This document shows, in pieces, positions 49,143-60,225 of a DNA stretch of 64,000 nucleotides; position 1 is the stretch's first letter, and the number at the start of each line of letters is the position of its first letter. Source of the DNA: Pseudomonas cannabina (lineage in GTDB: Bacteria > Pseudomonadota > Gammaproteobacteria > Pseudomonadales > Pseudomonadaceae). The notes below the pieces were generated by a model. It saw only the letters and a program-made list of their open reading frames with translations, was not told the origin of the DNA and did not search any database. The position numbers and the translations under genes were made by a program. The DNA is taken from assembly GCF_900100365.1 (NCBI RefSeq), contig NZ_FNKU01000001.1:5149501-5213500 (forward strand), given 5' to 3'.

Positions 49143-50168
49143 ATGGAAAATAATCAGCCGATTATCATCAAGCGCGTAAAGCGCTTCGGTGGAGGCCACC
49201 ACGGTGGTGCCTGGAAAATCGCGTTCGCTGACTTCGCGACGGCGATGATGGCGTTCTTCCTGGTGCTGTGGCTGATGTCATCGGCCACGCCCGAGCAGTT
49301 GCTGGCGATTGCCGGTTATTTCAAGGACCCGGTCGGTTTTTCGGACAGCGGCTCGCCGTATGTGATTGACCTGGGTGGTTCGCCGGAAATGTCGCCGAAC
49401 CAGACCCTCAATCCTGAGGTCAAGACCACCCCGTCGCCGGACACCGTGCCGATCGAGGCTGAAACCTCGGAGACCAAGGCCGAAGCGGTCGAGCAGGAGC
49501 GTCTGGAGATGCTGTTGCAGGAGCTGCAGAACAAGGTCGAGGAAAACCCGCAACTGCAGAAATTCAAGGACCAGATTCTGTTCGAGATCACTCAGGACGG
49601 CTTGCGTATCCAGATTATGGATGCCGAAAACCGGCCTATGTTCGACTCGGGCAGCGCACGTCTCAAACCGTACTTCGAAGACATTCTGCTGGCGCTGGCT
49701 GACACCATCAAAAGCGTGCCGAACAAGATCAGCATCAGCGGCCACACCGATGCAACGCCATTTGTGGGCAGTGGCGGATTCGGCAACTGGGAGCTGTCGG
49801 CCAACCGCGCCAATGCCGCACGTCGCGCGCTGGTTGCCGGGACGTATCCGGATTCGCAGGTGGCCAGGGTGGTGGGTTATGCCTCGTCGGCGCTGTATGA
49901 TCATGAGAACCCGACCAATCCGGTCAACCGTCGTATCGATATCGTTGTGCTGACCAAAAAGGCCCAGCAACGCATCGAGGGTGATCAGAACTCCGGCGGC
50001 GCACCTGCAACCAAGCCTGCTCCGGCAGCACCTGCGACGCCCGCGGCTCCGGGGGCTTCGTCTGCGACGCCGCCCGATCCGCAGGCCTATGCCCAGCCGC
50101 ATGAGATCCGGCAGAAGCTGAACATCTTCGACGACGGCAAGTTACGCGTCGAGCCTGCTCAGAACTGA
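49143..50168 (+). CDS. motB: flagellar motor stator protein MotB
   Basis: A 341-aa protein with a single N-terminal helix holding the proton-binding Asp in WKIAFADFATAMMAFFLVLWLMS. The plug/linker region follows, then the OmpA-like peptidoglycan-binding domain (about 155-275): GSARLKPYFEDILLALADTI, ISGHTDATPFVGSGGFGNWELSANRANAARRALV, NRRIDIVVL. The C-terminal tail is Ala/Pro-rich low complexity (KPAPAAPATPAAPGASSATPP). The start at 49143 is 3 bp after motA. A strong terminator follows the stop. Confidence 0.97.
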   Translation: MENNQPIIIKRVKRFGGGHHGGAWKIAFADFATAMMAFFLVLWLMSSATPEQLLAIAGYFKDPVGFSDSGSPYVIDLGGSPEMSPNQTLNPEVKTTPSPDTVPIEAETSETKAEAVEQERLEMLLQELQNKVEENPQLQKFKDQILFEITQDGLRIQIMDAENRPMFDSGSARLKPYFEDILLALADTIKSVPNKISISGHTDATPFVGSGGFGNWELSANRANAARRALVAGTYPDSQVARVVGYASSALYDHENPTNPVNRRIDIVVLTKKAQQRIEGDQNSGGAPATKPAPAAPATPAAPGASSATPPDPQAYAQPHEIRQKLNIFDDGKLRVEPAQN

Positions 50169-50182
50169 GCCGCAACAGAGAC

Positions 50183-50211
50183 AAAAACGCCGCGATGATC
50201 GCGGCGTTTTT
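50183..50211. terminator. bidirectional rho-independent terminator between motB and rsgA
   Basis: A nearly perfect hairpin AAAAACGCCGCGA - TGA - TCGCGGCGTTTTT has A and T tracts on both sides, so it can stop transcripts from motB and from the convergent rsgA. Confidence 0.93.
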
Positions 50212-50236
50212 GTGTCTGGCTTTCAGTCTGCGGTGC

Positions 50237-51268
50237 TCAGTAGGTTTCCTGCGGCAGGCTGGCAATGATCGAGCGATAGCTGTTCATGCGCTGCTGTTGC
50301 ACGCGACCGTCTTCCAGGCCCTTGAGCAAAGCACAGCCCGGCTCGCGGTCATGCTTGCAGTCGCGGAAACGGCAGGTGCCGATCAAGTCGTTGAACTCGA
50401 TGAAGCCGGCCTCTACATCGGCACGGCTGACATGGCCCAGACCGAACTCGCGAATACCCGGTGAGTCGATCAGATCGCCGCCACGGGGGAAGTGGAACAG
50501 GCGGGCGGTGGTCGTGGTGTGCGTACCCTGGCCCGAGACTTCGGACAGCGGGCCGACACGAGTGTCGGTATCCGGCAACAGGCTGTTGACCAGCGAGGAT
50601 TTACCGACACCGGACTGACCGACGAACACGCTGATGTGGCCGTCGAGCTGGCTTTGCAGCTTCTGCATGCCGTCGCCGTGATGCGCAGACACTTCCAGTA
50701 CCGGATAACCCAAGGTGCGATAGACCGCCAGCAGCGCATTCAGCGCGGGGGCGTTCTGCTCGTCGATCAGGTCCGCCTTGTTGAGCAGCAACAGCGGATG
50801 AATCCCGGCGTGCTCGGCAGCGACCAGATAACGGTCGATGAGGTTGGCATGCGGCTCGGGCATCGGTGCAAAGACAATCACGATCAGGTCGACGTTGGCT
50901 GCGACAGGCTTGAGCTGGCCACGGGAGTCCGGGCGGCGCAGTTCGGTGGTGCGCGGCAATTGCGCGACGATCACACCGATGCCCTGATTGCCAGCACGCC
51001 ACACAACACGGTCGCCAGTCACCAGGGCGGGCAGGTTGGCGCGCAGGTGGCAGCGAAATACCTTGCCGATGTCTTCGCCTTCCTGGGCCTCGACTTCGAC
51101 CTGTACGCCGAAGTGCGCGATTACCAGGCCGGTTTGCTCGGGGCCGAGGTCGCCGCCTTCGAGTGTTTCGAGTGTTACGGACTCGCGTTTTGCCGCACGG
51201 GCAGCGCGCTCGCCCTGAATTTTTTCGATGCGCCAGTTCTGACGACGATTGAGTTGGCGTTTGGCCAT
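50237..51268 (-). CDS. rsgA: ribosome small subunit-dependent GTPase RsgA
   Basis: A 343-aa circularly permuted GTPase that helps 30S maturation. The N-terminal OB domain (about 40-115) follows the basic leader [25 protein letters not shown]-motifs appear in permuted order: LLNKADLID (G4), [12 protein letters not shown] (G1, near residue 210), and [10 protein letters not shown] (G3). The C-terminal zinc site is [14 protein letters not shown]. The length is usual. It is convergent with motB and divergent from orn. Confidence 0.96.
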   Translation of the reverse strand: MAKRQLNRRQNWRIEKIQGERAARAAKRESVTLETLEGGDLGPEQTGLVIAHFGVQVEVEAQEGEDIGKVFRCHLRANLPALVTGDRVVWRAGNQGIGVIVAQLPRTTELRRPDSRGQLKPVAANVDLIVIVFAPMPEPHANLIDRYLVAAEHAGIHPLLLLNKADLIDEQNAPALNALLAVYRTLGYPVLEVSAHHGDGMQKLQSQLDGHISVFVGQSGVGKSSLVNSLLPDTDTRVGPLSEVSGQGTHTTTTARLFHFPRGGDLIDSPGIREFGLGHVSRADVEAGFIEFNDLIGTCRFRDCKHDREPGCALLKGLEDGRVQQQRMNSYRSIIASLPQETY

Positions 51269-51376
51269 GGGTGTTCCGATGTGATGTAACCGATGAATTA
51301 AGCAGTACGTTTGATCGGCAGGAGTCTAGCACGGCAGGGTGAGCTAAACTGCGCGCCTACGCTGAGGAGTCGACAC

Positions 51377-51913
51377 ATGCAGAACAAGCAGAACCTGATC
51401 TGGATCGATCTGGAAATGACCGGTCTGGACCCTGATACCGATGTCATCATCGAAATGGCTACGATCATCACCGATAGTGAGCTGAACACGCTGGCCGAAG
51501 GGCCGGTGATCGCAGTGCACCAGAGCGACGAGACGCTGGCGAAAATGGACGAGTGGAACACCCGCCAGCACGGCGGCTCGGGCCTGACCCAGCGCGTGCG
51601 TGAAAGCACCATCAGCATGGCTGAAGCCGAAGCGCAGACCCTTGAGTTCATCAAGCTGTGGGTGCCCGAGCGCAGTTCGCCGATCTGCGGCAACAGCATC
51701 TGCCAGGATCGTCGCTTTCTGTATCGCCACATGCCGACGCTGGAAAACTACTTTCACTACCGCAACCTGGACGTCTCGACCCTCAAGGAACTGGCGGCTC
51801 GCTGGTCTCCCGAGCTCAAGTTCAAGAAAGGCAGCACGCACCTGGCGCTGGATGACATCCGTGAGTCAATTGCCGAGCTGCGTTTTTATCGCGAGCATTT
51901 CATCAAGGTGTGA
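51377..51913 (+). CDS. orn: oligoribonuclease
   Basis: A 178-aa DEDDh 3'-5' exonuclease that degrades very short RNAs and linear pGpG, thus also clearing c-di-GMP breakdown products. The first acidic pair is Asp11 and Glu13 in [16 protein letters not shown]. Later motifs are [25 protein letters not shown] and [25 protein letters not shown]. The ATG at 51377, with TGAGGAGT 6-8 bases upstream, is preferred to an in-frame codon at 51311 that would add 22 unlikely residues. Confidence 0.97.
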   Translation: MQNKQNLIWIDLEMTGLDPDTDVIIEMATIITDSELNTLAEGPVIAVHQSDETLAKMDEWNTRQHGGSGLTQRVRESTISMAEAEAQTLEFIKLWVPERSSPICGNSICQDRRFLYRHMPTLENYFHYRNLDVSTLKELAARWSPELKFKKGSTHLALDDIRESIAELRFYREHFIKV

Positions 51914-52019
51914 TCGTTTGAAAGCAGGGGCCTGATGCGCGCTGAATAATCTTTGTTGCACCCTTTCAGTGCGCAGGTCTGCTGGTTAGACTGCGCGCCT
52001 TTGTCGCAGAGTCGCCGCC

Positions 52020-52631
52020 ATGTTGCTGATGCTTTATCTGATCGCCATCACCGCTGAAGCCATGACCGGCGCGCTGTCGGCCGGGCGGCGCGGGATGGAT
52101 TGGTTCGGCGTGGTACTGATCGCCTGCGTGACTGCGCTGGGTGGCGGCTCGGTGCGCGATGTGTTGATCGGCCACTACCCGCTGACGTGGGTCAAGCACC
52201 CGGAATACCTGATGCTGACCAGTGTGGCGGCGTTGGTGACGATCTTCATTGCCCCGTTGATGCGTCACCTGCGTTCGCTGTTTCTGGTGCTCGATGCGCT
52301 GGGGCTGGTTGCGTTTACCTTGATCGGCTGCATGACCGCGCTCGAAGCCGGACATGGGCTGGTGATCGCGTCGGTGTGCGGCGTCATCACGGGGGTATTC
52401 GGCGGCATCCTGCGCGATATTTTCTGCAACGACATCCCGCTGATCTTCCGCCGCGAACTCTACGCCAGCGTGTCGTTTTTGGCCGCGTGGTGTTTTCTGC
52501 TGTGTCAGTACCTGCAACTGCCGAACGAACAGGCCGTGCTGATCACCCTGTTCGGCGGCTTGCTGCTGCGCCTGTTGGCCATCCGCTTCCGCTGGGAAAT
52601 GCCCAAGTTTGTCTATAAAGACGAGCCCTGA
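52020..52631 (+). CDS. TRIC-type cation channel family membrane protein (UPF0126/YicG-like)
   Basis: A 203-aa inner-membrane protein with about seven helices in two similar halves, each with a glycine-rich motif: ALGGGSVRDVLIGHYPLTWV and GVFGGILRDIFCNDIPLIF. This duplicated GGxxRD pattern marks the UPF0126 family, related to trimeric intracellular cation channels. Those act as small cation (potassium-type) channels; the role in Pseudomonas is not established. The ATG at 52020 is the start. A lone REP unit lies just after the stop. Confidence 0.88.
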   Translation: MLLMLYLIAITAEAMTGALSAGRRGMDWFGVVLIACVTALGGGSVRDVLIGHYPLTWVKHPEYLMLTSVAALVTIFIAPLMRHLRSLFLVLDALGLVAFTLIGCMTALEAGHGLVIASVCGVITGVFGGILRDIFCNDIPLIFRRELYASVSFLAAWCFLLCQYLQLPNEQAVLITLFGGLLLRLLAIRFRWEMPKFVYKDEP

Positions 52632-52636
52632 AGCTT

Positions 52637-52660
52637 GTGGGAGCGAGCTTGCTCGCGAAG
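52637..52660. repeat. single REP element
   Basis: GTGGGAGCGAGCTTGCTCGC followed by GAAG is the Pseudomonas REP core, a palindrome in itself (GCGAGC..GCTCGC). It lies between the convergent ends of the TRIC-like gene and queG. Confidence 0.85.
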
Positions 52661-52683
52661 AGGCCAGCAAACGCGCTGCCAAT

Positions 52684-53772
52684 TTAAAGCGTCGCAACAC
52701 CATGCCGCCGCAACGCCCATTCCACATGCTCCTTGACCAGTTCCGACGGATAGTCGCGCCGCGCTTGCAGGGCCTCGATCACCGGAATAGTGGAGGGCGC
52801 ATTGCCCAAGCCGACGGCCAGGTTGCGCAGCCAGCGTTCGTACCCGGCGCGGCGCAGGGGGGAGCCTTCGGTGTTGCCAAGGAATGTGTCTTCATCCCAT
52901 AAAAACAGCTCGGCCAGCCCGGCATTGTCCAGATTGTGACGCGGCTGGAAGTCACGCTGGTCGGTCGGGCGGGCGAAGCGGTTCCACGGGCAGACGATCT
53001 GGCAATCGTCACAGCCAAATACGCGGTTACCAATCAACGGCCGCAGCTCTTCGGGAATCGCGGTTTTAAGCTCGATGGTCAGGTAGGAAATACAGCGTCG
53101 TGCGTCCAGCACGTAAGGGCCGACAAACGCCGCAGTCGGGCAGATGTCCAGGCAGGCCGTGCAGCGCCCGCAGTGTTCCGTCGCGTGGGGCGCATCGACC
53201 GGCAGCGGAATATCGACGAACAGCTCGCCCAGAAAAAAGAAACTCCCCGCCTTGCGATTGAGCACCAGCGTGTTCTTGCCGATCCAGCCCAGCCCGGCCT
53301 GTTCGGCGATGGCCTTTTCCAGCACCGGAGCGCTGTCGACGAAGGCACGAAAACCAAACGGGCCGATGGCCTGCTGAATGCGCTCGGCCAGTTGCTGGAG
53401 ACGCTTGCGGATCAGCTTGTGGTAATCGCGGCCCAGGGCATAGCGTGACACGTAGGCTTTTTCCGACTCCGTCAGACGCTGGGCCATCTCGCTGTCGCCC
53501 GGCAGGTAATCCATGCGCAGTGACACCACGCGCAGCGTTCCCGGCACCAGCTCATCCGGGTGGGAACGTTTGCTGCCATGGGCTGCCATATAGTCCATTT
53601 CACCGTGATAACCCGAGTCGAGCCAGCGTTGCAGGTGCTGCTCGTGCTCTGCCAGGTCCAGACCGCTGATCCCGACGTCCTGAAAGCCCAGCTCACGCCC
53701 CCACGCCTTGATCGACAGGGCAAGGGTGGCAAGGTCATCGGAAGTGGGACGTTCAACAGTAATAGCGGACAT
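52684..53772 (-). CDS. queG: epoxyqueuosine reductase QueG
   Basis: A 362-aa cobalamin-dependent enzyme for the last step of queuosine synthesis in tRNA. Two [4Fe-4S] motifs are seen: CGRCTACLDICPTAAF and CDDCQIVCPWN. The N-terminal segment LGFQDVGISGLDLAEHEQHLQRWLDSGYHGEMDYMA and the region GWIGKNTLVLNRKAGSFFFLGELF are typical. The start at 53772 (MSAITVERPTSDD) is chosen over 53856, which would run into the divergent nnrE gene. The C-terminal HEAT-like part ends at 52684. The 63-bp gap to nnrE holds both promoters. Confidence 0.95.
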   Translation of the reverse strand: MSAITVERPTSDDLATLALSIKAWGRELGFQDVGISGLDLAEHEQHLQRWLDSGYHGEMDYMAAHGSKRSHPDELVPGTLRVVSLRMDYLPGDSEMAQRLTESEKAYVSRYALGRDYHKLIRKRLQQLAERIQQAIGPFGFRAFVDSAPVLEKAIAEQAGLGWIGKNTLVLNRKAGSFFFLGELFVDIPLPVDAPHATEHCGRCTACLDICPTAAFVGPYVLDARRCISYLTIELKTAIPEELRPLIGNRVFGCDDCQIVCPWNRFARPTDQRDFQPRHNLDNAGLAELFLWDEDTFLGNTEGSPLRRAGYERWLRNLAVGLGNAPSTIPVIEALQARRDYPSELVKEHVEWALRRHGVATL

Positions 53773-53835
53773 GCGCAGAGAGAAACCGGGGCCAAGGTGC
53801 GTATAATTCTGCCAGACATCGGAGCCCATAGACGC

Positions 53836-55326
53836 ATGTTCGACACTAAACCTCATTTACCCGACGCGCTGTACAGCGCGGCGCAGGTCCGCGACCTCGA
53901 CGCGCGGCTGATTGCCGCCGGTACGCCGGGTCTGGAACTGATGCAGCGCGCGGCCCATGCCACCTGGCGTGCAATACGTCGGCGCTGGCCGGAGGTGAAC
54001 GAACTGACCGTGCTGGCCGGGCGTGGCAAGAATGCAGGTGACGGGTATCTGGTGGCGGCGCTGGCGCACAAGGCTGGCTGGCAGGTCAACGTGCTGGCAG
54101 TCGGTGCGCCGGACGCGCTGACTGGCGATGCGGCATCAGCTTATGCCATGGCTTCGGACGTGACTGTTCAGCCTTGGGCCGGACAGCAGCTGAAGGGCGT
54201 GCTGCTCGATGCGTTGCTTGGCACCGGGCTCAACGGTGAAGTGCGCGAGCCTTATCGTTCGGCCATCGACGCAATCAATGCCAGCGGTCTGCCAGTCGCA
54301 GCGGTGGACGTCCCGTCAGGCCTGAGCGCAGACACCGGACAGTCCCTTGGCGTTTCAGTGCGTGCCAATCTGACGGTGACCTTCATCGGTCTGAAAACAG
54401 GACTGCTGACTGGTGAAGCGGCAGATCAGGTCGGTGAGCTGGTTTTTGACGATTTGCAGGCCGATCCCGCCTTGGTTGCGCAGACACCTACCAGCGCGAA
54501 ACGTCTTGATACACACAATTTGCCGTCTTTGGCAGCACGTCCGCGTACCGCTCATAAAGGCATGTTCGGGCGAGTGCTGGTCATTGGTGGCGACTACGGC
54601 TTCGGCGGCGCTGCCCTTCTTAGCGCCGAAAGCGCGTTGCGCAGCGGTGCAGGCATGCTCACCTTGGCGACCCGTGCCGAACACATCCAGGCGGCGTTGA
54701 CGCGCATGCCGGAAGTCATGAGCGCCGCAATCCGCTCGGCAAACCAACTGATGGCGCTGATCGAGCCTGCCAGCGTGCTGGTGGTAGGGCCGGGTCTGGG
54801 TCAGGCCAGTTGGGGGCGCAGCCTGTTATCCGCCGCCGCCAACGCGGATCGGCCGCAAGTCTGGGATGCCGACGCGCTGAACATGCTGGCCGCCGGGCAG
54901 GTGAGTCTGCCCGCAAACAGCGTCATCACGCCACATCCGGGTGAAGCAGCGCGCCTGCTGGGCGTGGGTATCAAGGATATTCAGGCGGATCGCCTCGCGG
55001 CTGCGCGCACACTGGCGCGCAAATTCAAGACGGTATGTGTCCTCAAGGGCTCCGGCAGCCTGATCGCCGATGCGCACGGTCAGCTCGCGTTGTGTGATCG
55101 CGGCCATCCTGCGATGGCGACTGCCGGGCTGGGTGACGTGCTCGCCGGCCTGATCGGCGCGCTGATGGCGCAGCATTTAACGCCTTTCGACGCGGCTTGT
55201 CTGGCCGTGTGGTTGCACGCGAGTGCCGGTCAGAACGTGGGTGAAACCGGTCGAGGGCTGGCCGCCAGCGATATTATTCCCGCCATTCGTCAGTTATTGG
55301 AGGAGCTGCAACCGTGTCTGATTTAA
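53836..55326 (+). CDS. nnrE: bifunctional NAD(P)HX epimerase / NAD(P)HX dehydratase
   Basis: A 496-aa fusion enzyme (also named Nnr) that repairs hydrated NAD(P)H. The N-terminal YjeF_N epimerase domain (about 1-215) has GRGKNAGDGYLVAALAHKAGW and VDVPSGLSADTG. The C-terminal YjeF_C dehydratase domain (about 225-496) has VIGGDYGFGGAALLSAESALRSGAGMLTLAT and the ATP-site motif TAGLGDVLAGLIGALMAQ. The start at 53836 gives the usual length; an in-frame extension back to 53560 lies inside queG and is rejected. It overlaps tsaE by 13 bases. Confidence 0.95.
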   Translation: MFDTKPHLPDALYSAAQVRDLDARLIAAGTPGLELMQRAAHATWRAIRRRWPEVNELTVLAGRGKNAGDGYLVAALAHKAGWQVNVLAVGAPDALTGDAASAYAMASDVTVQPWAGQQLKGVLLDALLGTGLNGEVREPYRSAIDAINASGLPVAAVDVPSGLSADTGQSLGVSVRANLTVTFIGLKTGLLTGEAADQVGELVFDDLQADPALVAQTPTSAKRLDTHNLPSLAARPRTAHKGMFGRVLVIGGDYGFGGAALLSAESALRSGAGMLTLATRAEHIQAALTRMPEVMSAAIRSANQLMALIEPASVLVVGPGLGQASWGRSLLSAAANADRPQVWDADALNMLAAGQVSLPANSVITPHPGEAARLLGVGIKDIQADRLAAARTLARKFKTVCVLKGSGSLIADAHGQLALCDRGHPAMATAGLGDVLAGLIGALMAQHLTPFDAACLAVWLHASAGQNVGETGRGLAASDIIPAIRQLLEELQPCLI

Positions 55327-55784
55327 CGCTGCATGTGGTTGGCGAAGAGGCGATGATGCATTTTGGTGCGCGCCTTGCGGAGGTCACCGAGGGCAAAGGT
55401 GTCATCTTTCTCGACGGCGATCTGGGCGCCGGGAAAACCACCCTTTCGCGGGGCATGATTCGCGGGTTCGGGCACGCCGGGGCTGTCAAGAGCCCGACTT
55501 TCACGCTGGTCGAACCCTACGAAATCGACGCGGTAAGGGTCTTTCACTTCGACCTGTATCGGCTGGTCGATCCAGAAGAGCTTGAGTTCATGGGGATGCG
55601 TGATTATTTCGACGGCGAGGCACTTTGTCTGATTGAATGGCCCCAACGCGGTGCAGGCTTTTTGCCAAAGCCCGACCTGACCATTACCATTGGCCCGCAC
55701 GGCGAAGGTCGGTCTGTCGTTTTGAGCCCGCTGGGCTCGCGTGGCGAACGCTGGTGTGCCACTTTGGCTTTGGAATTCAAATAG
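55314..55784 (+). CDS. tsaE: tRNA threonylcarbamoyladenosine biosynthesis ATPase TsaE
   Basis: A 156-aa P-loop ATPase that works with TsaB and TsaD to make t6A in tRNA. Walker A is LDGDLGAGKTTLSRG (near residues 34-47). Other signatures are VKSPTFTLVEPYE, VFHFDLYRL and LIEWPQRG. The start is GTG 55314, inside the end of nnrE (13-base overlap). An ATG 15 bp or less after its stop begins amiB. Confidence 0.96.
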   Translation: MSDLTLHVVGEEAMMHFGARLAEVTEGKGVIFLDGDLGAGKTTLSRGMIRGFGHAGAVKSPTFTLVEPYEIDAVRVFHFDLYRLVDPEELEFMGMRDYFDGEALCLIEWPQRGAGFLPKPDLTITIGPHGEGRSVVLSPLGSRGERWCATLALEFK

Positions 55785-55798
55785 ATATGGGGTTAGGT

Positions 55799-57217
55799 AT
55801 GCGCATGCGCGCGCTGGTTACTGTAGTTGGTCTGCTGTTGATGGCCCTGGCTGTCGAGGCGGTTGCCGCTACGCAAGTACGAAGTGTCCGCTTATGGCGA
55901 GCGCCGGATAACACACGTCTGGTCTTTGACCTGTCGGGGCCGGTGCAACACAGCCTGTTTACCCTGACTTCGCCCGACCGTCTGGTGATCGATATCAATG
56001 GTGCGACGCTCGGCGGACCCCTGAACGTGCCGACCGCCAATACTCCGATCAGCAGCATGCGCTCTGCGCAGCGCATGCCGACCGATCTGCGCGTGGTCAT
56101 CGACCTCAAAAAAGGCGTAACCCCGAAGAGCTTCACGCTCGCGCCGAACCAGCAATACGGCAACCGTCTGGTAGTCGACCTGTTCGATAACGCCGCCGAT
56201 GCCAACCCGACGACGCCAGTGATCCCGGACACCGCCGCCAATACGGCACCGGCGGTTCCGGTCAGCCCTGCCAAACCTGAAATCAAATTGACCCCGGTGC
56301 CTAACGGCAAGCGCGATATCGTGATCGTGATCGATGCCGGGCACGGTGGTGAAGACCCGGGCGCCTCGGGCGGCGCGGGTCAGAAAGAGAAAAACGTGGT
56401 GCTGTCGATTGCCAAGGAACTTCAGCGCCAGGTCAACGCTGAAAAAGGCTATCGCGCCGAGCTGACGCGAACCGGGGATTACTTCATCCCGCTGCGCAAA
56501 CGTACCGAGATTGCCCGCGCCAAGGGCGCAGACCTGTTCGTTTCCATTCACGCCGACGCGGCACCGTCTTCCGCTGCATTCGGTGCATCGGTGTTTGCCC
56601 TCTCGGATCGTGGTGCTACCTCCGAAACCGCGCGCTGGCTGGCGGACAGTGAAAACCGTTCCGACCTGATCGGTGGTGCCGGTGCGGTCAGCCTCGATGA
56701 CAAGGACCGCATGCTCGCAGGTGTGCTGCTGGACTTGTCCATGACCGCCTCGCTGTCGTCGAGCCTGAACGTCGGCCAGAAAGTGTTGAGTAATATCGGC
56801 CGGGTCACTTCGCTGCACAAGGCTCGCGTCGAGCAGGCAGGGTTCATGGTACTCAAGTCGCCGGACATCCCGTCGATTCTGGTGGAAACCGGCTTTATCT
56901 CCAACGCCAACGAAGCCAACAAGCTTGGCTCTGCGTCGCACCAGCAGGCGCTGGCGCGTTCAATCACTTCCGGCGTGAAGCAGTTCTTCCAGCAGAACCC
57001 GCCGCAGGGCACTTACATTGCCTGGTTGCGTGATAACGGCAAGCTGGCCCAAGGCCCGCGTAACCACGTGGTTCGCTCTGGCGAAACCCTGGCCATGCTC
57101 GCAGCACGCTATGACATGAACATCGCCACCCTGCGCAGTGCCAATAATCTGAAAACCGATGAATTGAAAATCGGCCAGGACCTGCGTATTCCGAGTTCCG
57201 AGGTTGCTACACAGTAA
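55799..57217 (+). CDS. amiB: N-acetylmuramoyl-L-alanine amidase AmiB
   Basis: A preprotein of about 472 aa with a Sec signal peptide ([21 protein letters not shown]), then an AMIN domain (about 25-125). A Pro/Ala linker follows. The zinc amidase_3 domain (about 175-400) has [15 protein letters not shown] and [17 protein letters not shown]. The protein ends in a LysM domain ([29 protein letters not shown]). It cleaves peptidoglycan during septation under EnvC/NlpD-type control. Several ATGs are possible (55787, 55799, 55805); 55799 is a compromise. Its TAA stop shares an A with the mutL ATG. Confidence 0.94.
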   Translation: MRMRALVTVVGLLLMALAVEAVAATQVRSVRLWRAPDNTRLVFDLSGPVQHSLFTLTSPDRLVIDINGATLGGPLNVPTANTPISSMRSAQRMPTDLRVVIDLKKGVTPKSFTLAPNQQYGNRLVVDLFDNAADANPTTPVIPDTAANTAPAVPVSPAKPEIKLTPVPNGKRDIVIVIDAGHGGEDPGASGGAGQKEKNVVLSIAKELQRQVNAEKGYRAELTRTGDYFIPLRKRTEIARAKGADLFVSIHADAAPSSAAFGASVFALSDRGATSETARWLADSENRSDLIGGAGAVSLDDKDRMLAGVLLDLSMTASLSSSLNVGQKVLSNIGRVTSLHKARVEQAGFMVLKSPDIPSILVETGFISNANEANKLGSASHQQALARSITSGVKQFFQQNPPQGTYIAWLRDNGKLAQGPRNHVVRSGETLAMLAARYDMNIATLRSANNLKTDELKIGQDLRIPSSEVATQ

Positions 57218-59160
57218 TGACCGATCTTCTGCTTGACGGCGCCGAAGCCGATAACGCCCGGACGGGCTTGAACGCCGCACGTATCGAATTGCTTAGTCCG
57301 CGTCTGGCCAACCAGATCGCTGCGGGTGAGGTGGTCGAGCGCCCGGCGTCGGTGATCAAGGAACTGCTGGAAAACAGCCTCGATTCTGGCGCGCGGCGCA
57401 TTGACGTCGATGTCGAGCAGGCGGGCATCAAGCTGCTGAAAGTACGTGACGACGGCGGCGGTATCTCTTCGGATGATCTGCCGCTGGCTCTGGCGCGACA
57501 CGCGACCAGCAAGATTCGAGACCTGGAAGACCTTGAGCGGGTGATGAGCCTGGGCTTCCGGGGCGAGGCGCTGGCGTCGATCAGCTCGGTAGCGCGCCTG
57601 ACACTGACCTCGCGTACCCGCAACGCCGATCAAGCCTGGCAGGTTGAAACCGAAGGTCGCGACATGGCTCCGCGCGTGCAGCCAGCGGCGCATCCAGTGG
57701 GCACCTCGGTAGAAGTGCGCGACCTGTTCTTCAACACGCCCGCCCGGCGCAAATTTCTCAAAGCCGAGAAAACCGAATTCGATCACTTGCAGGAAGTCAT
57801 CAAGCGCATGGCGCTGGCGCGTTTCGATGTCGCTTTCCATTTGCGCCACAACGGCAAAACCGTGCTCAGCCTGCACGAAGCGCATGACGACACCGCCAGA
57901 GCGCGTCGTGTCTCGGCCATCTGTGGGCCGGGCTTTCTGGAGCAGGCGCTGCCTATCGAGATCGAGCGCAACGGTCTGCATTTGTGGGGCTGGGTCGGGC
58001 TGCCGACCTTCTCGCGCAGTCAGGCCGATCTGCAATATTTCTTCGTGAATGGCCGTGCCGTGCGCGACAAGCTGGTCGCTCATGCCGTGCGGCAGGCGTA
58101 TCGCGACGTGCTGTTCAATGGCCGTCATCCGACCTTCGTACTGTTTTTTGAAGTCGATCCCGCTGCCGTCGACGTCAACGTTCACCCGACCAAGCATGAA
58201 GTGCGCTTCCGTGACGGGCGCATGGTGCATGATTTTCTGTATGGCACCTTGCACCGTGCGTTGGGTGATGTGCGTCCTGAAAATCAGCTGGGTGGCAGCG
58301 TACCGGTTGCCGTCGAGCCCCGACCAACCGGGCCGGAAGCGGGCGAATTCGGGCCGCAGGGCGAAATGCGTCTGGCCAACAATGTGCTGGAGCAGCCGCA
58401 GGGCGAAGCTTTCGCGCGGCCAGCTGGCGGCGGGGCCGGTAGCGGCTATCAATACCAGTATTCGCCACGGCCCACGACGGGCGTGCCGGTTGCCGAAGCG
58501 CAGAGCGCCTATCGCGAGTTTTTCGCGCCGTTGCCCAGTGCCGCGCCTTCATCATTGCCAGCGTCAGAGAGCGACATTCCACCGTTGGGCTATGCACTGG
58601 CGCAGCTCAAAGGCATCTACATTCTGGCTGAAAACGCCCAGGGTCTGGTGCTGGTCGATATGCATGCGGCCCACGAGCGAATCATGTATGAGCGCTTGAA
58701 AATCGCCATGGCCAACGAAGGTCTGAGCGGCCAGCCGCTGTTGGTGCCTGAGTCCCTCGCGGTCAGCCAGCGCGAAGCGGATTGCGCCGAAGAACACATT
58801 GCGACGTTCCAGCGGCTGGGTTTCGAGCTTCAGCGGCTGGGCCCGGAAACCCTGGCAATCCGGCAGATTCCGGCCTTGCTCAAACAGGCCGAAGCCAATC
58901 GGCTGGTCAGCGATGTGCTGGCAGACCTGATGGAATATGGCACCAGCGACCGGGTGCAGGCGCACATGAACGAGTTGCTCGGCACCATGGCCTGCCACGG
59001 CGCGATCCGCGCCAACCGGCGGCTGGCCATTCCGGAAATGAACGCTCTGCTGCGCGACATGGAAAACACCGAGCGCAGCGGACAATGCAACCACGGTCGT
59101 CCCACCTGGACCCAGATGGGCCTGAGTGACCTGGATAAATTATTCCTGCGCGGTCAATGA
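57217..59160 (+). CDS. mutL: DNA mismatch repair protein MutL
   Basis: A 647-aa protein. The GHKL ATPase N-terminus (about 17-350) has [46 protein letters not shown], and [13 protein letters not shown]. The C-terminal dimerisation domain carries the metal-binding endonuclease motif [12 protein letters not shown], plus ACHGAIRAN and CNHGRPT. This matches the nicking type of MutL rather than the E. coli type. A variable linker (about 360-460) separates the two. It overlaps amiB by one base and ends directly before miaA. Confidence 0.97.
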   Translation: MTDLLLDGAEADNARTGLNAARIELLSPRLANQIAAGEVVERPASVIKELLENSLDSGARRIDVDVEQAGIKLLKVRDDGGGISSDDLPLALARHATSKIRDLEDLERVMSLGFRGEALASISSVARLTLTSRTRNADQAWQVETEGRDMAPRVQPAAHPVGTSVEVRDLFFNTPARRKFLKAEKTEFDHLQEVIKRMALARFDVAFHLRHNGKTVLSLHEAHDDTARARRVSAICGPGFLEQALPIEIERNGLHLWGWVGLPTFSRSQADLQYFFVNGRAVRDKLVAHAVRQAYRDVLFNGRHPTFVLFFEVDPAAVDVNVHPTKHEVRFRDGRMVHDFLYGTLHRALGDVRPENQLGGSVPVAVEPRPTGPEAGEFGPQGEMRLANNVLEQPQGEAFARPAGGGAGSGYQYQYSPRPTTGVPVAEAQSAYREFFAPLPSAAPSSLPASESDIPPLGYALAQLKGIYILAENAQGLVLVDMHAAHERIMYERLKIAMANEGLSGQPLLVPESLAVSQREADCAEEHIATFQRLGFELQRLGPETLAIRQIPALLKQAEANRLVSDVLADLMEYGTSDRVQAHMNELLGTMACHGAIRANRRLAIPEMNALLRDMENTERSGQCNHGRPTWTQMGLSDLDKLFLRGQ

Positions 59161-60132
59161 ATGAATGCTTTACCTCCGGCCATCTTTCTCATGGGGCCTA
59201 CCGCTGCAGGCAAGACCGACCTTGCCATCGAGCTGAGCAAAGTCCTGCCCTGCGAACTGATCAGCGTCGATTCGGCACTGGTTTATCGCGGCATGGACAT
59301 TGGCACCGCCAAGCCGTCCAGGGCGCAGCTGGCGGAATTTCCGCATCGGCTGATCGACATTCTCGACCCCGCGCAAAGCTATTCCGCCGCTGACTTCCGC
59401 ACCGACGCGCTGGCCGCCATGGCGGAAATCACCGCACGCGGAAATATTCCTTTGCTGGTCGGCGGCACTATGTTGTATTTCAAGGCTCTATTGGACGGAT
59501 TGGCTGATATGCCGGCCGCCGATGCAGAGGTTCGGGCGCAGCTTGAAGCCGATGCGCAAGCCTTTGGCTGGCAGTCGTTGCACGATCAATTGGCGCTGGT
59601 CGACCCGGTGTCGGCGGCACGTATTCATCCCAACGATCCGCAACGTCTGATCAGGGCGCTGGAGGTTTATCGCGTCAGCGGAATGAGCATGACCGCACAC
59701 CGCGAGCAACAAACTGCGCAAAGTACTGAAGCAGCCGCATCAGGGCAGCAGCAATTGCCCTATACTGTCGCGAACCTTGCCATCGCTCCGGCTGATCGCA
59801 AGGTGCTACACCAGCGTATCGCGTTGCGTTTTGAGCAAATGCTGGATCAGGGGTTTCTGGACGAAGTACTGGCATTGCGCTCGAGAGGCGACCTGCATGC
59901 AGGGTTGCCATCGATAAGAGCAGTCGGTTATCGCCAGGTCTGGGATCACCTGGATGGAAAACTGACGCGGGATGAAATGCAGGAACGGGGCATCATTGCT
60001 ACGCGTCAACTGGCCAAGCGGCAATTCACCTGGCTACGCAGCTGGGAAGATCTACACTGGCTCGACAGTCTGGCCAGCGACAATCTGCCACGTGCCTTGA
60101 AATACCTGGGATCGGTCTCCATATTGGGCTGA
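59161..60132 (+). CDS. miaA: tRNA dimethylallyltransferase MiaA
   Basis: A 323-aa enzyme that adds the dimethylallyl group to A37 of tRNAs reading UNN codons. The P-loop is [17 protein letters not shown]. Other signatures are [47 protein letters not shown], and [13 protein letters not shown]. The ATG immediately follows the mutL TGA. It is part of the amiB-mutL-miaA-hfq-hflX group. Confidence 0.97.
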   Translation: MNALPPAIFLMGPTAAGKTDLAIELSKVLPCELISVDSALVYRGMDIGTAKPSRAQLAEFPHRLIDILDPAQSYSAADFRTDALAAMAEITARGNIPLLVGGTMLYFKALLDGLADMPAADAEVRAQLEADAQAFGWQSLHDQLALVDPVSAARIHPNDPQRLIRALEVYRVSGMSMTAHREQQTAQSTEAAASGQQQLPYTVANLAIAPADRKVLHQRIALRFEQMLDQGFLDEVLALRSRGDLHAGLPSIRAVGYRQVWDHLDGKLTRDEMQERGIIATRQLAKRQFTWLRSWEDLHWLDSLASDNLPRALKYLGSVSILG

Positions 60133-60225
60133 GTCCCTGCAATAGCCGTCTATCCTTGGGGGGTGGCCGGTCAAGCCAATCGAATTCGATTTATTATTTT
60201 ATTGATCCTTAAAGGAGTGAGGCAC